DNA of 64,000 nt from Alphaproteobacteria bacterium (GCA_018821435.1 JAHJME010000012.1:310001-374000), one strand, 5' to 3'; shown: positions 10,299-21,299, counted from the stretch's first letter. The notes: generated from the sequence alone by a model not told the origin. Made by a program: numbers and translations.

Positions 10299-10918
10299 GC
10301 GTCGATCCCTTCGCCGGGCTTGGGGTCGCTCATCCGCATGCCGGTCTTCGGCGTGCGCAGGACCTGGTTCATGATGATCTGGCGCTTCACGCCGGGCTTA
10401 TGGCGCAGGGTCAGCACGATCGCGCCGATCATCGCCACCAGCAGCACCAAGCCGGCGGCCTGGAAGAAGTAGATGTAGTCGGTGTAGAGCACCCGCCCGA
10501 TCGCCTCGGCGTTCGAAAGCGTCGAGCCCGCGCCGGAGGCCACCGGCCCGACCGCGTCCCTGGCCGCGCCCTTGGTCGCCACCGTCGAGGCCACCAGCAC
10601 CATCTCGGCGGCCAGGAAGACCGCGATCAGCAGGCCGATCGGCATGTAGCGGGCGAAGCCCTGTCGCAGCGACGCGAAGTCGACGTCCAGCATCATCACG
10701 ACGAAGAGGAACAGCACCGCGACGGCGCCCACGTAGACGACCACCAGCAGCATCGCCAGGAACTCCGCGCCCATGAGCACGAACAGACCGGCGGCCGAGA
10801 AGAAGGCCAGGATCAGCCACAGCACCGAGTGCACCGGATTGCGGGCCGAAACCACGCAGAATCCGGACGCCAGGGTCACTGCCGCCATGAGGTAGAATGC
10901 GATCGCCTGCAGGGCCAT
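10295..10918 (-). CDS. nuoJ: NADH-quinone oxidoreductase subunit J
   Basis: A 207-residue, five-helix membrane subunit. The family motif [20 protein letters not shown] and the following [20 protein letters not shown] stretch (the pi-bulge helix region) are clear. A soluble C-terminal tail of about 35 residues ends [14 protein letters not shown]. The ATG has AAGAAGAG five to ten bases upstream. A 97-base gap separates it from nuoI, the longest gap inside the operon, in which I see no gene. Confidence 0.94.
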   Translation of the reverse strand: MALQAIAFYLMAAVTLASGFCVVSARNPVHSVLWLILAFFSAAGLFVLMGAEFLAMLLVVVYVGAVAVLFLFVVMMLDVDFASLRQGFARYMPIGLLIAVFLAAEMVLVASTVATKGAARDAVGPVASGAGSTLSNAEAIGRVLYTDYIYFFQAAGLVLLVAMIGAIVLTLRHKPGVKRQIIMNQVLRTPKTGMRMSDPKPGEGIDA

Positions 10919-11015
10919 TCGGCTCTTCTTTATCCCTCGGTTTACTCAGGTCCGCCGGTGGCTTTCTGGGCCGGTCCGACAGGTCGTTTGCAGTGCTCTG
11001 AATCGCGCCGCGGTC

Positions 11016-11507
11016 TTAGCGGTACGGCGCGTCCAGTTCCAGATTCTTCGCGATCTCGCGCTCCCACCGGTCGCCGTTATCCAGCAGGCGCTCCTTGTCG
11101 TAGTAGAGCTCCTCGCGGGTCTCGACGGCGTACTCGGTGTTCGGGCCTTCGACGATGGCGTCCACCGGGCAGGCCTCCTGGCACAGGCCGCAGTAGATGC
11201 ACTTCACCATGTCGATGTCGTAGCGGGTCGTGCGGCGGCTGCCGTCGGCGCGCGGTTCGGCCTCGATGGTGATCGCCTGGGCCGGGCAGATGGCCTCGCA
11301 CAGCTTGCAGGCGATGCAGCGCTCTTCCCCGTTGGGATAGCGGCGCAGCGCATGTTCGCCGCGGAAACGCGGGCTCTGCGGGCCCCGTTCGTGCGGGTAC
11401 TGCACCGTCTTCTTCGGCGCGATCATGTACTTCATGCCGAGCCCGAAGGCGCCGATGAAGTCCATCAGCGCCGCGCCCTTCAGCGCCTGTCCGATCCGGT
11501 TCAGCAT
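11016..11507 (-). CDS. nuoI: NADH-quinone oxidoreductase subunit I
   Basis: A 163-residue ferredoxin-like subunit carrying clusters N6a and N6b. Two complete motifs are present: [12 protein letters not shown] and [12 protein letters not shown]. The chosen ATG (11505-11507) overlaps the stop of the preceding lipoprotein gene as TGATG; a GTG immediately upstream (11508-11510) would add one residue. It links the peripheral arm to the membrane arm. The length is standard for the alphaproteobacterial and mitochondrial TYKY type. Confidence 0.96.
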   Translation of the reverse strand: MLNRIGQALKGAALMDFIGAFGLGMKYMIAPKKTVQYPHERGPQSPRFRGEHALRRYPNGEERCIACKLCEAICPAQAITIEAEPRADGSRRTTRYDIDMVKCIYCGLCQEACPVDAIVEGPNTEYAVETREELYYDKERLLDNGDRWEREIAKNLELDAPYR

Positions 11508-11710
11508 CACTTCTTCTCGCAGGCGTAGTCGTCCAGGTACTGGACGTCGCCGTTCTTCTGGAGCTTCAGGGATCCGCCCTTGTCGGCGCAGGCCTTCTGG
11601 GCGGCCTTCAGGTCGTCATAGGTCGCGATGCCGCCGCTCTTGCCGAAGCCCGCGCCGGCGGCGCAGGCGCTCAGCGACAGCGCGGCCAGGATGATCAGCG
11701 CGGTCCTCAT
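11507..11710 (-). CDS. Small lipoprotein encoded inside the nuo operon, unknown function
   Basis: A 67-residue protein with a type II signal peptide: [16 protein letters not shown], with lipobox LSAC and Cys16 as the lipidation site. The mature part is short and polar ([16 protein letters not shown], then [11 protein letters not shown]) with two further Cys that could form one disulfide. It overlaps nuoH upstream as ATGA and nuoI downstream as TGATG, so it is translationally embedded between two core complex I genes. I do not recognise the family. Location predicts an outer-membrane or periplasmic-face lipoprotein; any role in complex I assembly is inference from context only. Confidence 0.85.
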   Translation of the reverse strand: MRTALIILAALSLSACAAGAGFGKSGGIATYDDLKAAQKACADKGGSLKLQKNGDVQYLDDYACEKK

Positions 11711-12786
11711 TGGCCCACCGCCACCGGGAAGCCCGTGTAGACCAGCCAGCCGGCCACGCCGAACACCGCCACCAGCGAGGTCGGCAGGAACACCTTCCAA
11801 CCCAGGCGCATCAGCTGGTCGTAGCGGTAGCGCGGCACGATGGAGCGGACCATCGCGTTCATGAAGAACACGAAGAACGTCTTGGCCGCGTACCAGAACA
11901 GGCCGTGCAGGCTGGCCAGCCACGCGGGCCAGCTCTCCAGATAGCCCGCCGGCCAGGGGGCGTTCCAGCCGCCCAGGAACAGCACCGCCATCAGGCCGCT
12001 CATCAGCACGATGTTCGAGGTCTCGGCCAGGTAGAACAGCATGTACGGCGTCGAGCCGTATTCCACCGCGTAGCCGGCCACGAGCTCGGACTCGGCCTCG
12101 GGCAGGTCGAATGGCGGACGGTTGGTCTCGGCCAGACCGGAGATGAAGAAGATCACGCCCATCGGGAACATGATCAGGATCAGCGGCAGGTTCTTCAGCC
12201 CGCCGCCGAACATGTACCAGTTCCAGAACCCGCCGGCCTGGGCCTCGGTGATCTGGTTCAGGTTCATGGTCCCGGCCAGCAGGATCACGGTGATGATCAC
12301 GAAGCCGATGGAGACCTCGTAGCTCACCATCTGCGCCGCCGACCGCAGCGAGCCCAGGAACGGATACTTCGAGTTCGAAGCCCAGCCGCCCATGATGATC
12401 CCGTAGACGCCCATCGAGCTGACGGCGAACAGGTAGAGGATGCCGACGTTGATGTTCGAGACCGCCCAGCCGGGCGCGATCGGCATCACCGCCCACGCGC
12501 CCAGCGCCAGGGTCACGCTGATCAGCGGGGCCAGCAGATAGACCGCCTTGTCGGCGCCCGCCGGGATAACCAGTTCCTTGATCAGGAACTTGCCCAGGTC
12601 GGCGAAGGACTGCAGCAGCCCGAACGGCCCCACCACGTTGGGACCCTTCCGCGCCTGGACGCCGGCGAAGATCTTGCGGTCGCCGTAGATGACGAAGGCG
12701 ATGGTCAGCAGCAGGACGACGGTGATCGCCAGGATGTGGGCGATCGTCAGGATCGTCCAGCCGATGGGGGTGGTCCAGAATTCCAT
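11707..12786 (-). CDS. nuoH: NADH-quinone oxidoreductase subunit H
   Basis: A 359-residue membrane subunit forming much of the quinone site and the E-channel. Typical motifs: [40 protein letters not shown] and [20 protein letters not shown]. It starts at ATG seven bases after nuoG and overlaps the following small lipoprotein gene by four bases. Confidence 0.96.
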   Translation of the reverse strand: MEFWTTPIGWTILTIAHILAITVVLLLTIAFVIYGDRKIFAGVQARKGPNVVGPFGLLQSFADLGKFLIKELVIPAGADKAVYLLAPLISVTLALGAWAVMPIAPGWAVSNINVGILYLFAVSSMGVYGIIMGGWASNSKYPFLGSLRSAAQMVSYEVSIGFVIITVILLAGTMNLNQITEAQAGGFWNWYMFGGGLKNLPLILIMFPMGVIFFISGLAETNRPPFDLPEAESELVAGYAVEYGSTPYMLFYLAETSNIVLMSGLMAVLFLGGWNAPWPAGYLESWPAWLASLHGLFWYAAKTFFVFFMNAMVRSIVPRYRYDQLMRLGWKVFLPTSLVAVFGVAGWLVYTGFPVAVGQ

Positions 12787-12793
12787 GACGCCC

Positions 12794-14833
12794 CTACTCC
12801 GCCGCGATCTTCGTCGCGCCCACGGCGAGCGAGGCGCATTCGGCCATCGTCGTGCTGGCGCGCGCGATGGGGTTGCTCAGGTAGAAGCTCTTCATCGCGC
12901 TCAGGAACGGCGCGTCCGAGAGCTCGCCCTTCCGGCCCAGCGCCGCGAAGTCGACCGCCGCCGCCGTCTCCGGCACGTAGTCGATGCGGCCGAACGTCGG
13001 GTGGTCGGCGAACAGCTTGGCCCGGAGCTGGTCCAGGGTGTCGTAGGGCAGCTTGGCGCCCAGGCGTTCCGACAGCGCCCGCAGGATCGACCAGTCTTCC
13101 TTGGCCTCGCCCTTCGGGAACACGGCGCGGAAGCCCATCTGCACCCGGCCCTCGGTGTTGACGTAGAGGCCGTTCTTCTCGGTGTAGGCCGCGCCCGGCA
13201 GGATCACGTCGGCCCGGTGCGCGCCCGCGTCGCCATGGGTGCCCAGATAGACGACGAACGCGTCCGACTGGCTGACGTCGATCTCGTCGGCGCCCAGCAG
13301 GACCAGGACATCCGCCCCGCCCTTGCGCGCCAGCTCGCCGGCCGTCTTGCCGCCTTCGGCCGGCACGAAGCCCAGGTCCAGGCCGCCCACGCGGCTGGCC
13401 GCCGTGTGCAGCACGTTCCAGCTCATGCCGAACGCCTTGGCGACGCCCGCCGCGGCCTGAAGCACCGCCGCGCCATCGGCCCGCGTCAGCGCGCCCGCGC
13501 CGACCACGATGGCCGGCGCCTTGGCGGTCTTCAGGCCGGTCACGAAGTCCGACTTCGACTTGGCCAGGCCGGTCAGCCCCGCCGCGCCGGCGCCCAGATG
13601 GGCGTAGTCGTAGGTCAGGTCGGCCGCCTCGCCGATCACGCCGATCTTCAGCGCACCGGCCAGCCAGCGCTTGCGCAGGCGGGCGTTCAGCACCGGCGCT
13701 TCCAGGCGCGGGTTGCTGCCAACGATCAGGATATAGTCAGCGTCTTCAAGGCCTTGCAGCGATGAGTTAAACAGCCAGCTTTCGCGCTGACCGCCGCCCA
13801 GCGCCATGCCGTCCTGACGGCAATCCAGGCTCTTCACGCCCAGGCCGCCGAACAGGTCCAGCGCCGCCTTCATCGACTCCGCGTCCTGCAGGTCGCCGGC
13901 GATCACGCCGATGCGCTCTGGGCTGGTCGCCTGGATCTTCGTCGCCACGGCGTCGAACGCCTCGGCCCAGGTCGCCGCGCGCAGCTTGCCGCCCTCGCGG
14001 ATGAAGGGCCGGTCCAGCCGCTGGCGCGACAGGCCGTCGACCGCATAGCGGGTCTTGTCCGAGATCCACTCTTCGTTGATCGCCTCGTTGGTCCGCGGCA
14101 GCACCCGCAACACCGCGGCCCCGCGCGCATCCACCCGGATCGCCGAGCCCAGGGCGTCCATCACGTCGACGCTCTCGGTCTTCTTCAGCTCCCAGGGCCG
14201 CGCGTTGAACGCGTAAGGCTTGGAGGTCAGCGCGCCCACCGGGCACAGGTCGATCACATTGGCCGACAGTTCCGACGCCACGGCCTTGTCCAGATAGGTC
14301 GTGATTTCAACGTCTTCGCCGCGCGAGATAAGACCGATGTCCGGCACCCCGGCCACTTCGGTGATGAAGCGGACGCAGCGCGTGCACTGGATGCAGCGGG
14401 TCATGACCGTCTTGATCAACGGCCCCATGTACTTCTCTTCGACGGCCCGCTTGTTGTCGGCGTAACGGCTGTCGTCGCGGCCATAGCCCATGGCCTGGTC
14501 CTGCAGGTCGCACTCGCCGCCCTGGTCGCAGATCGGGCAATCCAGCGGGTGGTTGATCAGCAGGAATTCCATCACCCCGTGACGCGCTTTGCGCACCATC
14601 GGCGTGTCGGTGAAGATTTCCATGTTCTCGGCGGCCGGCAGCGCGCACGACGCCTGCGGCTTCGGCGGGCCGGGCTTCACCTCGACCAGGCACATGCGGC
14701 AGTTGCCGGCGATGCTCAGGCGCTCGTGATAGCAGAAACGCGGAATCTCTTTCCCAGCAAGTTCAGCAACTTGCAGGACATTCATCCCAGCTTCGAACTC
14801 GACCTCGACCCCGTCGACCTTGGCGATAGGCAT
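12794..14833 (-). CDS. nuoG: NADH-quinone oxidoreductase subunit G (75 kDa)
   Basis: A 679-residue iron-sulfur subunit. The N-terminal 2Fe-2S domain is visible ([17 protein letters not shown] and a fourth Cys in QASCALP), then the HxxxCxxCxxxxxC ligands of cluster N5 ([14 protein letters not shown]) and the N4 ligands ([10 protein letters not shown] and [10 protein letters not shown]). The C-terminal half is a molybdopterin-oxidoreductase-like domain without cofactor, as usual. Length fits the short mitochondrial-like form of alphaproteobacteria. The start [14 protein letters not shown] aligns with the family; the frame is open upstream but that part overlaps nuoF. The ATG lies five bases after the nuoF stop. 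Confidence 0.96.
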   Translation of the reverse strand: MPIAKVDGVEVEFEAGMNVLQVAELAGKEIPRFCYHERLSIAGNCRMCLVEVKPGPPKPQASCALPAAENMEIFTDTPMVRKARHGVMEFLLINHPLDCPICDQGGECDLQDQAMGYGRDDSRYADNKRAVEEKYMGPLIKTVMTRCIQCTRCVRFITEVAGVPDIGLISRGEDVEITTYLDKAVASELSANVIDLCPVGALTSKPYAFNARPWELKKTESVDVMDALGSAIRVDARGAAVLRVLPRTNEAINEEWISDKTRYAVDGLSRQRLDRPFIREGGKLRAATWAEAFDAVATKIQATSPERIGVIAGDLQDAESMKAALDLFGGLGVKSLDCRQDGMALGGGQRESWLFNSSLQGLEDADYILIVGSNPRLEAPVLNARLRKRWLAGALKIGVIGEAADLTYDYAHLGAGAAGLTGLAKSKSDFVTGLKTAKAPAIVVGAGALTRADGAAVLQAAAGVAKAFGMSWNVLHTAASRVGGLDLGFVPAEGGKTAGELARKGGADVLVLLGADEIDVSQSDAFVVYLGTHGDAGAHRADVILPGAAYTEKNGLYVNTEGRVQMGFRAVFPKGEAKEDWSILRALSERLGAKLPYDTLDQLRAKLFADHPTFGRIDYVPETAAAVDFAALGRKGELSDAPFLSAMKSFYLSNPIARASTTMAECASLAVGATKIAAE

Positions 14834-14838
14834 GCCGT

Positions 14839-16152
14839 CTACTCCGCCGCGATCGAGGCGCCGGCGTATGAGCCCTTGCGCGCGCGGTACTGGGTAATGC
14901 GGTCTTCCACCTCGTGGCGGAAGTGGCGGAACAGGCCCTGGATCGGCCAGGCGGCCGCGTCCCCGAGCCCGCAGATGGTGTGGCCCTCGACCTGGCTGGC
15001 CACGTCGAGCAGCAGGTCGATCTCGGACATCTCGGCTTCGCCGGTGACCATCCGTTCCATGACCCGCCACATCCAGCCGGTGCCTTCGCGGCACGGCGTG
15101 CACTGGCCGCAGCTCTCGTGCTTGTAGAAGTACGACGCCCGCGCGATCGCCTTGACCAGGTCCGCGTCCTTGTCGAACACGATCATGGTGCCGGTGCCCA
15201 GGCCCGAGCCCCGCGCCTGCAGGTCCTCGTAGGTCATCAGCGCGACCTCGGCCTCCTCGGCGGGGATCATCCGCACCGAGATGCCGCCGGGGATCACGGC
15301 CTTCAGGTTGCCCCAGCCGCCGCGCACGCCACCGAAGTGGTCTTCGATCAGTTGCTTGACGCTGATGCCGACCGCATCCTCGACCACGCAGGGCTTGTTC
15401 AGGTGGCCGGAACCGGCGAACAGCTTGGTCCCGGTCGACTTCTCGGTGCCGAACTGGGCGAACCAGTCGGCGCCGCGCCGCAGGATCGTGCCGACGACCG
15501 CGATGGTCTCGACGTTGTTCACCGTGGTCGGGCAGCCATAGATGCCGGCGCCCGCCGGGAACGGGGGCTTCAGCCGCGGCTGACCCTTCTTGCCCTCGAA
15601 GCTCTCCATCAGCGCGGTCTCGTCCCCGCAGATGTAGGCCCCGCCCCCGTGCTGCAGGCCGACGTCGACGTCGTAGCCCAGGATGCTGCCCTTACCGAGC
15701 AGCTTGGCGTCGTACGCCTGCTTGATCGCCGCCGTCAGGCGCTCGCGCTCATGCACATATTCGCCGCGGATATAGATGTAGGCCTGCTTCGACCGCATCG
15801 CCCGGCAGGCGATGACGCAGCCTTCGATCAGCAGGTGTGGATCGTTGCGCAGGATGTCGCGGTCCTTGCACGCGCCCGGTTCGGACTCGTCGGCGTTGAC
15901 CAGCAGATAGTGCGGACGCTCGCTCTCGACCTTCGGCATGAAGGTCCACTTCAGCCCGGTGGCGAAGCCCGCGCCGCCCCGGCCGCGCAGGCCGGACGCC
16001 TTCATCTGGTCGCAGATCCACTCGGGGGTCTGCGTGACGATGTCGGCCGTTCCGTTCCAGGCGCCACGCGCCTTCGCCCCCTCCAGGCCCCAGTCACGCT
16101 GGCCATAGAGGTTGAGGAAGATGCGGTCCTTGTCGGCGAGAATACCAGCCAC
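14839..16152 (-). CDS. nuoF: NADH-quinone oxidoreductase subunit F (51 kDa)
   Basis: A 437-residue NADH- and FMN-binding subunit. The NADH/FMN glycine-rich segment [16 protein letters not shown], the [17 protein letters not shown] stretch and the N3 cluster ligands [12 protein letters not shown] are present. This is the electron entry point of complex I. It is preceded by a small membrane protein gene three bases upstream and followed by nuoG after five bases. Confidence 0.97.
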   Translation of the reverse strand: MAGILADKDRIFLNLYGQRDWGLEGAKARGAWNGTADIVTQTPEWICDQMKASGLRGRGGAGFATGLKWTFMPKVESERPHYLLVNADESEPGACKDRDILRNDPHLLIEGCVIACRAMRSKQAYIYIRGEYVHERERLTAAIKQAYDAKLLGKGSILGYDVDVGLQHGGGAYICGDETALMESFEGKKGQPRLKPPFPAGAGIYGCPTTVNNVETIAVVGTILRRGADWFAQFGTEKSTGTKLFAGSGHLNKPCVVEDAVGISVKQLIEDHFGGVRGGWGNLKAVIPGGISVRMIPAEEAEVALMTYEDLQARGSGLGTGTMIVFDKDADLVKAIARASYFYKHESCGQCTPCREGTGWMWRVMERMVTGEAEMSEIDLLLDVASQVEGHTICGLGDAAAWPIQGLFRHFRHEVEDRITQYRARKGSYAGASIAAE

Positions 16153-16155
16153 GCC

Positions 16156-16368
16156 CTAGGCTCCTTTTCCGGGGCCGCGAAGCCCGGCGATAAACCAGAT
16201 CTGCGTCGCGAAACCGCCCAGCAGGGCGACGACGAAGATCACCAGCGCCCAGTCGAGCGCGAACTTGAAATAGGCCACCGCCGCCGCCAGCGCCGTCGTC
16301 GCCGACAGCACGTTGACGATCATCATGACCGTCCGCCGCTTCTTGATGGTGTCGACGTCCAGGGTCAT
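16156..16368 (-). CDS. Small two-helix membrane protein between nuoE and nuoF
   Basis: A 70-residue protein with a short charged N-terminus ([13 protein letters not shown]) and two hydrophobic segments, roughly residues 14-33 and 38-62, then a basic tail (LRGPGKGA). The ATG overlaps the nuoE stop as ATGA and the stop lies three bases before nuoF, so it is tightly embedded. It is not one of the 14 standard Nuo subunits and I do not recognise it. It could be an accessory subunit or assembly factor; only the position supports that. Confidence 0.82.
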   Translation of the reverse strand: MTLDVDTIKKRRTVMMIVNVLSATTALAAAVAYFKFALDWALVIFVVALLGGFATQIWFIAGLRGPGKGA

Positions 16369-17042
16369 GCCGGCGCCTTGGTCTTGGTCGGCTTGGCCGG
16401 CAGGTTCGGGATCTTGATTTTCTTGCCCAACGAGCCGTCGAACAGCTTGGCGTCGGTCAGCGTGGTCGCGCCGCCCTCGGGCGCCGAGCCCTGGCGACCG
16501 ATGTACGAGCCCGGCTTGGGCGTCTTGCCCGCAGCGAAATCGTCAAGGATCTTCTCGAAGCTCTCGACCGTCAGGTCTTCGTAGTAATAGTCGTTGATCG
16601 CGGCCATCGGGGCGTTCGAACAGGCCCCCAGGCACTCGACTTCCTGCCAGTAGAACTTGCCGTCGGCCGAGCGATGGTTCTGCGCGCCGAACTTGCGCTT
16701 GCAGACGGCCATCAGGCCTTCCGCGCCGCGCGTCTGGCACGGCGTCGTGCCGCACACCTGGACCAGGGCGACGTCGCCCACCGGCTCCAGCATGAACATC
16801 GTGTAGAAGGTCGCGACCTCCAGCACCCGGATCACCGGCATGCCCAGCAGTTCGGCGACGGCGCGGATCGCGGGCTCGCAGATCCAGCCCTCTTGTTTCT
16901 GGACCAGCCACAGGGTCGGCACCACGGCCGACTGCTGCTTGCCGGCCGGGAAGTTGGCCATCCACACCTTGGCGGCCTTCAGCGTCGCGGGGCTGAAGGC
17001 GAAGCTCGCGGGTTGGTTCGGCGAAAGCCTGCGGATGCTCAC
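16365..17042 (-). CDS. nuoE: NADH-quinone oxidoreductase subunit E (24 kDa)
   Basis: A 225-residue thioredoxin-fold subunit holding 2Fe-2S cluster N1a. Ligands are seen as CGTTPC and ECLGAC. The start is GTG (17040-17042), giving [16 protein letters not shown]; this GTG overlaps the nuoD stop as GTGA. The open frame continues upstream antiparallel to nothing useful and was not used. A basic Pro/Lys-rich tail ([11 protein letters not shown]) extends the C-terminus beyond the shortest homologues. Confidence 0.95.
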   Translation of the reverse strand: MSIRRLSPNQPASFAFSPATLKAAKVWMANFPAGKQQSAVVPTLWLVQKQEGWICEPAIRAVAELLGMPVIRVLEVATFYTMFMLEPVGDVALVQVCGTTPCQTRGAEGLMAVCKRKFGAQNHRSADGKFYWQEVECLGACSNAPMAAINDYYYEDLTVESFEKILDDFAAGKTPKPGSYIGRQGSAPEGGATTLTDAKLFDGSLGKKIKIPNLPAKPTKTKAPA

Positions 17043-18277
17043 CGATCGATCTCCCCGAACACGATGTCCAGCGACCCCAGGATGGCGGAGACGTCGGCCA
17101 GCATGTGGCCGCGGTTCATCCAGTCCATCGCCTGCAGGTGCGGGTAGCCCGGCGCGCGGATCTTGGCGCGATAGGGCTTGTTGGTCCCATCGGAGACCAG
17201 GAACACGCCGAACTCGCCCTTGGGCGCCTCGACGCACGCATAGACCTCGCCCGGCGGGGTCCGATAGCCCTCGGTGAAGATCTTGAAGTGGTGGATCAGC
17301 GCTTCCATCGAACGCTTCATCTCGCCCCGGCGCGGGGCGGCGATCTTGTTGTCCTCGATCAGCACCGGACCCGGCGACTTCAGCAGGCGCTCGCAGCACT
17401 GCTTCATGATCTTGGTGGACTCGCGCATCTCCTGCATGCGGCAGAGATAGCGGTCGTAGCAGTCGCCGTTCACGCCCAGCGGGATGTCGAATTCCATCTC
17501 GTTGTAGGCGGCGTAGGGCTGGCTGCGGCGCAGGTCCCAGGCGATGCCCGAGCCGCGCACCATCACGCCGGAGAACGAGCGCTCGATCGCCTCTTCCTTG
17601 GTCACGATGCCGATGTCGACATTGCGCTGTTTGAAGATGCGGTTGTTGGTGATCAGGCCTTCGATGTCGTCGCAGATGCGCGGGAAACCGTCGCACCAGT
17701 CAGCGATGTCGCGGATCAGCGCTTCGGGCAGGTCCTGGCGCACGCCGCCGACGCGATAGTAGTTGGCGTGCATCCGCGCGCCCGACGCCCGCTCGTAGAA
17801 CACCATCAGCTGCTCGCGCGGCTCGAAGCCCCACAGCGGCGGCGTCAGCGCGCCCACGTCCATCGCCTGGGTCGTGACGTTCAGCAGGTGATTCAGGATC
17901 CGGCCGATCTCGTCGTACAGCGTGCGGATCAGCTGCGCGCGATACGGTGCCTCGACGCCCAGCAGCTTCTCGATCGCCAGCACATAGGCGTGCTCCTGGT
18001 TCATGGGCGCCACGTAGTCGAGGCGGTCCATGTACGGGATCGTCTGCTGATAAGGCCGGGCCTCCATCAGCTTCTCGGTCCCACGGTGCAGCAGGCCGAT
18101 GTGCGGATCGACCCGCTCCACCACTTCGCCGTCCAGCTCCAGCACCAGGCGCAGCACGCCGTGGGCCGCGGGGTGCTGCGGGCCGAAGTTGATGTTGAAC
18201 TTCCGGACCGGGGTCTCGGGGACCTTCGGATCGTGGAAATAGTCGGTGGCTTGAGCCGGTGCGTTGTCGCCGGTCAT
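17039..18277 (-). CDS. nuoD: NADH-quinone oxidoreductase subunit D (49 kDa)
   Basis: A 412-residue subunit lining the quinone chamber, related to the large subunit of NiFe hydrogenases. The motif [24 protein letters not shown] and the C-terminal DIVFGEIDR ending are diagnostic. nuoC and nuoD are separate genes here, unlike the fused NuoCD of enterobacteria. Overlaps: ATGA with nuoC upstream and GTGA with nuoE downstream. Confidence 0.97.
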   Translation of the reverse strand: MTGDNAPAQATDYFHDPKVPETPVRKFNINFGPQHPAAHGVLRLVLELDGEVVERVDPHIGLLHRGTEKLMEARPYQQTIPYMDRLDYVAPMNQEHAYVLAIEKLLGVEAPYRAQLIRTLYDEIGRILNHLLNVTTQAMDVGALTPPLWGFEPREQLMVFYERASGARMHANYYRVGGVRQDLPEALIRDIADWCDGFPRICDDIEGLITNNRIFKQRNVDIGIVTKEEAIERSFSGVMVRGSGIAWDLRRSQPYAAYNEMEFDIPLGVNGDCYDRYLCRMQEMRESTKIMKQCCERLLKSPGPVLIEDNKIAAPRRGEMKRSMEALIHHFKIFTEGYRTPPGEVYACVEAPKGEFGVFLVSDGTNKPYRAKIRAPGYPHLQAMDWMNRGHMLADVSAILGSLDIVFGEIDR

Positions 18278-18909
18278 GACTTGCTCTTCTCGTCCCGGGA
18301 CTTCTCGTCACCCGGCAGGAGGGCGGCGAAGCCCCTCTCCGCACCTTCCCACGGGCTCAGGAAGTCCCAGTTGCGCCATTCGACGGACTTCACCGGCTCG
18401 TAGACCACCCGCTTCAGCTCTTCGTCGTAGCGGACCTCGACGTAGCCGGTCATCGGGAAGTCTTTGCGCAGCGGATGGCCGTGGAAGCCGTAGTCGGTGA
18501 GGATCCGGCGCAGGTCCGGGTGCCCGTCGAAGAAGATCCCGTACATGTCGAACGCCTCGCGCTCGAACCAGTCGGCGGCGGAGAACACGCCGACGATCGA
18601 CGGCACGGCCGTGTCCTCGTCGGTCTGCACCTTGATCCGGATGCGGCGGTTATGGGTCATCGACAGCAGGTGATAGACCACGTCGAAGCGCTTCTCGCGC
18701 TCAGGATAGTCCACCCCGCACAGGTCGATCAGCTGGTGGAAGCCCAGCCCGTCGCGCAGGTAGGTCAGCGCGGCCACGATCTTGTCGGCCGGCCCGGTCA
18801 GGGTCATCTCGCCGTACTGCACGTCGGCGCCCGTCACGAGGCCCTTGGCCTCCTTCAGGATCGTCTTGCCGAGCTTGGAAAGGTCGGCGTCTGTCACCGG
18901 CCAGGTCAT
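18274..18909 (-). CDS. nuoC: NADH-quinone oxidoreductase subunit C (30 kDa)
   Basis: A 211-residue subunit of the peripheral arm. The family signature [20 protein letters not shown] near residue 120 and [20 protein letters not shown] are clear. The chosen ATG overlaps the nuoB stop as ATGA; the longer open frame upstream overlaps nuoB and was rejected. A Lys/Glu/Ser tail ([12 protein letters not shown]) ends the protein. Confidence 0.96.
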   Translation of the reverse strand: MTWPVTDADLSKLGKTILKEAKGLVTGADVQYGEMTLTGPADKIVAALTYLRDGLGFHQLIDLCGVDYPEREKRFDVVYHLLSMTHNRRIRIKVQTDEDTAVPSIVGVFSAADWFEREAFDMYGIFFDGHPDLRRILTDYGFHGHPLRKDFPMTGYVEVRYDEELKRVVYEPVKSVEWRNWDFLSPWEGAERGFAALLPGDEKSRDEKSKS

Positions 18910-19502
18910 CGGATGATCGTCCCCGTCCGGCGGATCTTCTTCTGCAGCTGCAGCACGCCATAGACCAGCGCCTCGGCGGTCGGCGGACAGCCCGGGACAT
19001 AGATGTCCACCGGCACGATCCGGTCGCAGCCGCGCACCGTCGAATAGCTGAAGTAGTAATAGCCGCCGCCGTTGGCGCACGAGCCCATCGAGATCACGTA
19101 GCGCGGCTCCGGCATCTGGTCGTAGACCTTGCGGAGCGCGGGAGCCATCTTGTTCACCAGGGTGCCGGCGACGATCATCACGTCCGACTGCCGCGGTGAG
19201 GCGCGCGGCGCGAAGCCGTAGCGCTCCAGGTCGTAGCGCGGCATCGAGGCCTGCATCATCTCGACCGCGCAGCACGCCAGGCCGAACGTCATCCACATCA
19301 GCGAGCCGGTGCGCGCCCAGGTGATCAGGTCGTCGACGCTGGCGGTGACGAAGCCCTTGTCGGCCAGCCGCTGCGAGACGCCGTCGAAGAACGGGTCGTG
19401 CTTGGTCGGGTCATAGCCCTCGACCGTGGACCGGCCGGCGGAGCCCGCGGGCACGATCAGCGCGTCGCGGCCTGCCGGCGCGGGGGGAACGACTACTCCC
19501 AT
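18906..19502 (-). CDS. nuoB: NADH-quinone oxidoreductase subunit B (PSST)
   Basis: A 198-residue subunit carrying the terminal cluster N2. Ligands are visible as [20 protein letters not shown] and [11 protein letters not shown]. Its ATG at 19500-19502 lies ten bases inside the end of nuoA, and the stop overlaps nuoC. A short Gly/Pro-rich N-terminal extension precedes the conserved core, which starts near residue 40. Confidence 0.96.
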   Translation of the reverse strand: MGVVVPPAPAGRDALIVPAGSAGRSTVEGYDPTKHDPFFDGVSQRLADKGFVTASVDDLITWARTGSLMWMTFGLACCAVEMMQASMPRYDLERYGFAPRASPRQSDVMIVAGTLVNKMAPALRKVYDQMPEPRYVISMGSCANGGGYYYFSYSTVRGCDRIVPVDIYVPGCPPTAEALVYGVLQLQKKIRRTGTIIR

Positions 19503-19870
19503 TCCAGGGCGCCTTTCTTCCACTCGTAAACGAAGCCCACCGTCAGCACGCCCAGGAACGTCATCATCGACCAGAACGAGAACTGCGCCACGTCCTGCGG
19601 CAGCTTCATAAGCGCCACCGCCCACGGGAACAGGAACGCCACTTCCAGGTCGAAGATGATGAACAGGATCGAGACCAGATAGAATCGGACGTCGAACTTC
19701 ATCCGCGCGTCGTCGAAGGCGTTGAAGCCGCATTCGTAGGACGACAGCTTTTCCGGGTCCGGCGCCCGGGGCGCGAGCACCGTGGCGGCGAAGATGAAGA
19801 CAATGCCCAACACCGCCGCGATCCCGAGGAAGATCGCGATGGGCAGGTACTCGAGCAAAAAGGCGTTCAT
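19493..19870 (-). CDS. nuoA: NADH-quinone oxidoreductase subunit A
   Basis: A 125-residue, three-helix membrane subunit and the first gene of the operon. The conserved [19 protein letters not shown] segment (with the loop Cys) and the [12 protein letters not shown] motif in helix 2 are present. The start [16 protein letters not shown] is supported by GGAGACTCC directly upstream. The 208 bases between it and the tRNA gene presumably hold the operon promoter; I could not assign a convincing -35/-10 pair. Confidence 0.96.
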   Translation of the reverse strand: MNAFLLEYLPIAIFLGIAAVLGIVFIFAATVLAPRAPDPEKLSSYECGFNAFDDARMKFDVRFYLVSILFIIFDLEVAFLFPWAVALMKLPQDVAQFSFWSMMTFLGVLTVGFVYEWKKGALEWE

Positions 19871-20078
19871 GGAGTCTCCGGCAGGGAGTCGCGGCGCCCT
19901 TCTAGACCGATCATTCGGGCGTTTCAAACAGCCCTTGTGCGCCGCGAAATGACGTCGCATCAGTCACTTGCGAATGCGTCGCAATAACTCAGTGGTCGCC
20001 GCGATATTGGACGTCGCGCACGGCGTCTCGCGGTGTGCCTTGACGTCTGATGTTCAGGGAAATCCACCGCCAAGACGG

Positions 20079-20155
<77 letters not shown>

Positions 20156-20261
20156 GCAGGACCGTCTGGTCGTGCGAAGGCGGCTCTCATATGGGCGGGT
20201 CGGAATCGTGTCAACGGAAGACTGCGCGGCATGACCACGCGGCTGTGCATGGTTCCGCGCC

Positions 20262-21299
20262 TCACGTCTCCGCCGCCACGCCCAAAGTGTGCAGGTTGGC
20301 CGCCCGCACCCGCGCGCCGTCCTCATCGTAGAGGAACGGCAGGGTGGCGTAGCGCGTCCCGCGCGTCACCGGCGTCGCCTCATGCAGCAGCGAGCAGGAG
20401 AACACCACGGCCCCGCCCAGCGGCGGCCGATAGGTCCGCCGGCCGAACTCCGGGAACCGCAGGTCGCCGCCGACGAAATTGTCGTTCAGATTGATCGAGA
20501 CCGCGAACTTGCGGTGCGCCGTGCCCGTGGTGGTGTTGTCCCGGTGCGGCCGGAAATACCCACCTTCCGAGGCGTCGTAGCAGGCCACGATGTAGCGCTC
20601 GATTCGAGTCGCGTTGAACTGGAACGCCTTCTCGATCTGCGGCAGCAGCCGCACGCGCAGCCGGTCGCGGATATCGGCCTGCAGCGCCTCGTCTTCGATC
20701 ATCGCGTCGCGCCGCTTCTTGAAGCTGGAGAGCACCCCCACCGTCCGTCCGTCCTGCTGCTGCATGGTGCCCGACGGCGCCCCGCCCTCCGCGTCGTACA
20801 GGGCGATCAGCCGCCGGCAGAGATCGGTCTCCAGCACGCGCGGCACGATCAGCACCGGCGCCACGACCTCGACCCCCGCGTGCTGGTCCGGCGGCGGTCG
20901 GCGGCTCAGGTCGGCGAACACCCGGTCGGTTTCCGCCATCAGGCCCATCACCAGCAACCGCTGCATCGGGTCCAGCACCACCCACAGCCCCTCGCCCGCG
21001 CCGTACAGCGCTGCGATCTCTCCCTCCGGGTCCATGAACCAGCGCAATCCCCGGGTCACGCCCTGGGCCGCGTACTCCGCCCGGTCGCGCGTCACCACGA
21101 AGGTGGTCAGCCGCTCGTCGTCCATCAGCAGGCGATGCCGCTCGATCGCGGCCAGCGCGGCGCGGCGCTCCACCGGGTCCGTCGGCGGGAAGCACAACAG
21201 AACATACAGGCCGCCCAGGCTGGACAGCGCGAACTGCGGGTTCGCGTGGTTCTCGGCCGCGAACATCGGCGCCGGGGCGCCAGGGATCAGATGGGTCAA
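20262..21299 (-). CDS. Peroxiredoxin-fold / 2-oxoglutarate-Fe(II) prolyl-hydroxylase-type fusion
   Basis: About 345 residues in two domains. Residues 1-160 look like an AhpC/TSA-type thioredoxin fold (GAPAPMF, YVLLCFPPTDP, TFVVTRD, FMDPEGEIAALYG) but without a peroxidatic Cys after the FPPTD loop. Residues about 180-340 form a 2OG-Fe(II) oxygenase: HRDN supplies the His and Asp iron ligands, and LLHEATPVTRGTRYA supplies the second His and the 2-oxoglutarate Arg. A TTG start at 21297-21299 (LTHLIPGAPAP) is preferred over the ATG at 21264-21266, because the thioredoxin-like domain needs the GAPAP segment and GGAG precedes the TTG. The substrate is unknown. The gene is divergent from the sensor kinase at 21621. 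Confidence 0.82.
   Translation of the reverse strand: MTHLIPGAPAPMFAAENHANPQFALSSLGGLYVLLCFPPTDPVERRAALAAIERHRLLMDDERLTTFVVTRDRAEYAAQGVTRGLRWFMDPEGEIAALYGAGEGLWVVLDPMQRLLVMGLMAETDRVFADLSRRPPPDQHAGVEVVAPVLIVPRVLETDLCRRLIALYDAEGGAPSGTMQQQDGRTVGVLSSFKKRRDAMIEDEALQADIRDRLRVRLLPQIEKAFQFNATRIERYIVACYDASEGGYFRPHRDNTTTGTAHRKFAVSINLNDNFVGGDLRFPEFGRRTYRPPLGGAVVFSCSLLHEATPVTRGTRYATLPFLYDEDGARVRAANLHTLGVAAET

Noticed and set aside
4086..10472. Long plus-strand open frames rich in Arg, His and Gln opposite birA, nuoN, nuoM and nuoL
   Set aside because: They are mirror images of well-defined genes on the minus strand and show no domain or start signals.
14834..15103. N-terminal extension of NuoG
   Set aside because: The frame is open upstream but overlaps nuoF. 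The family N-terminus and the 2Fe-2S spacing fit the start at 14833.
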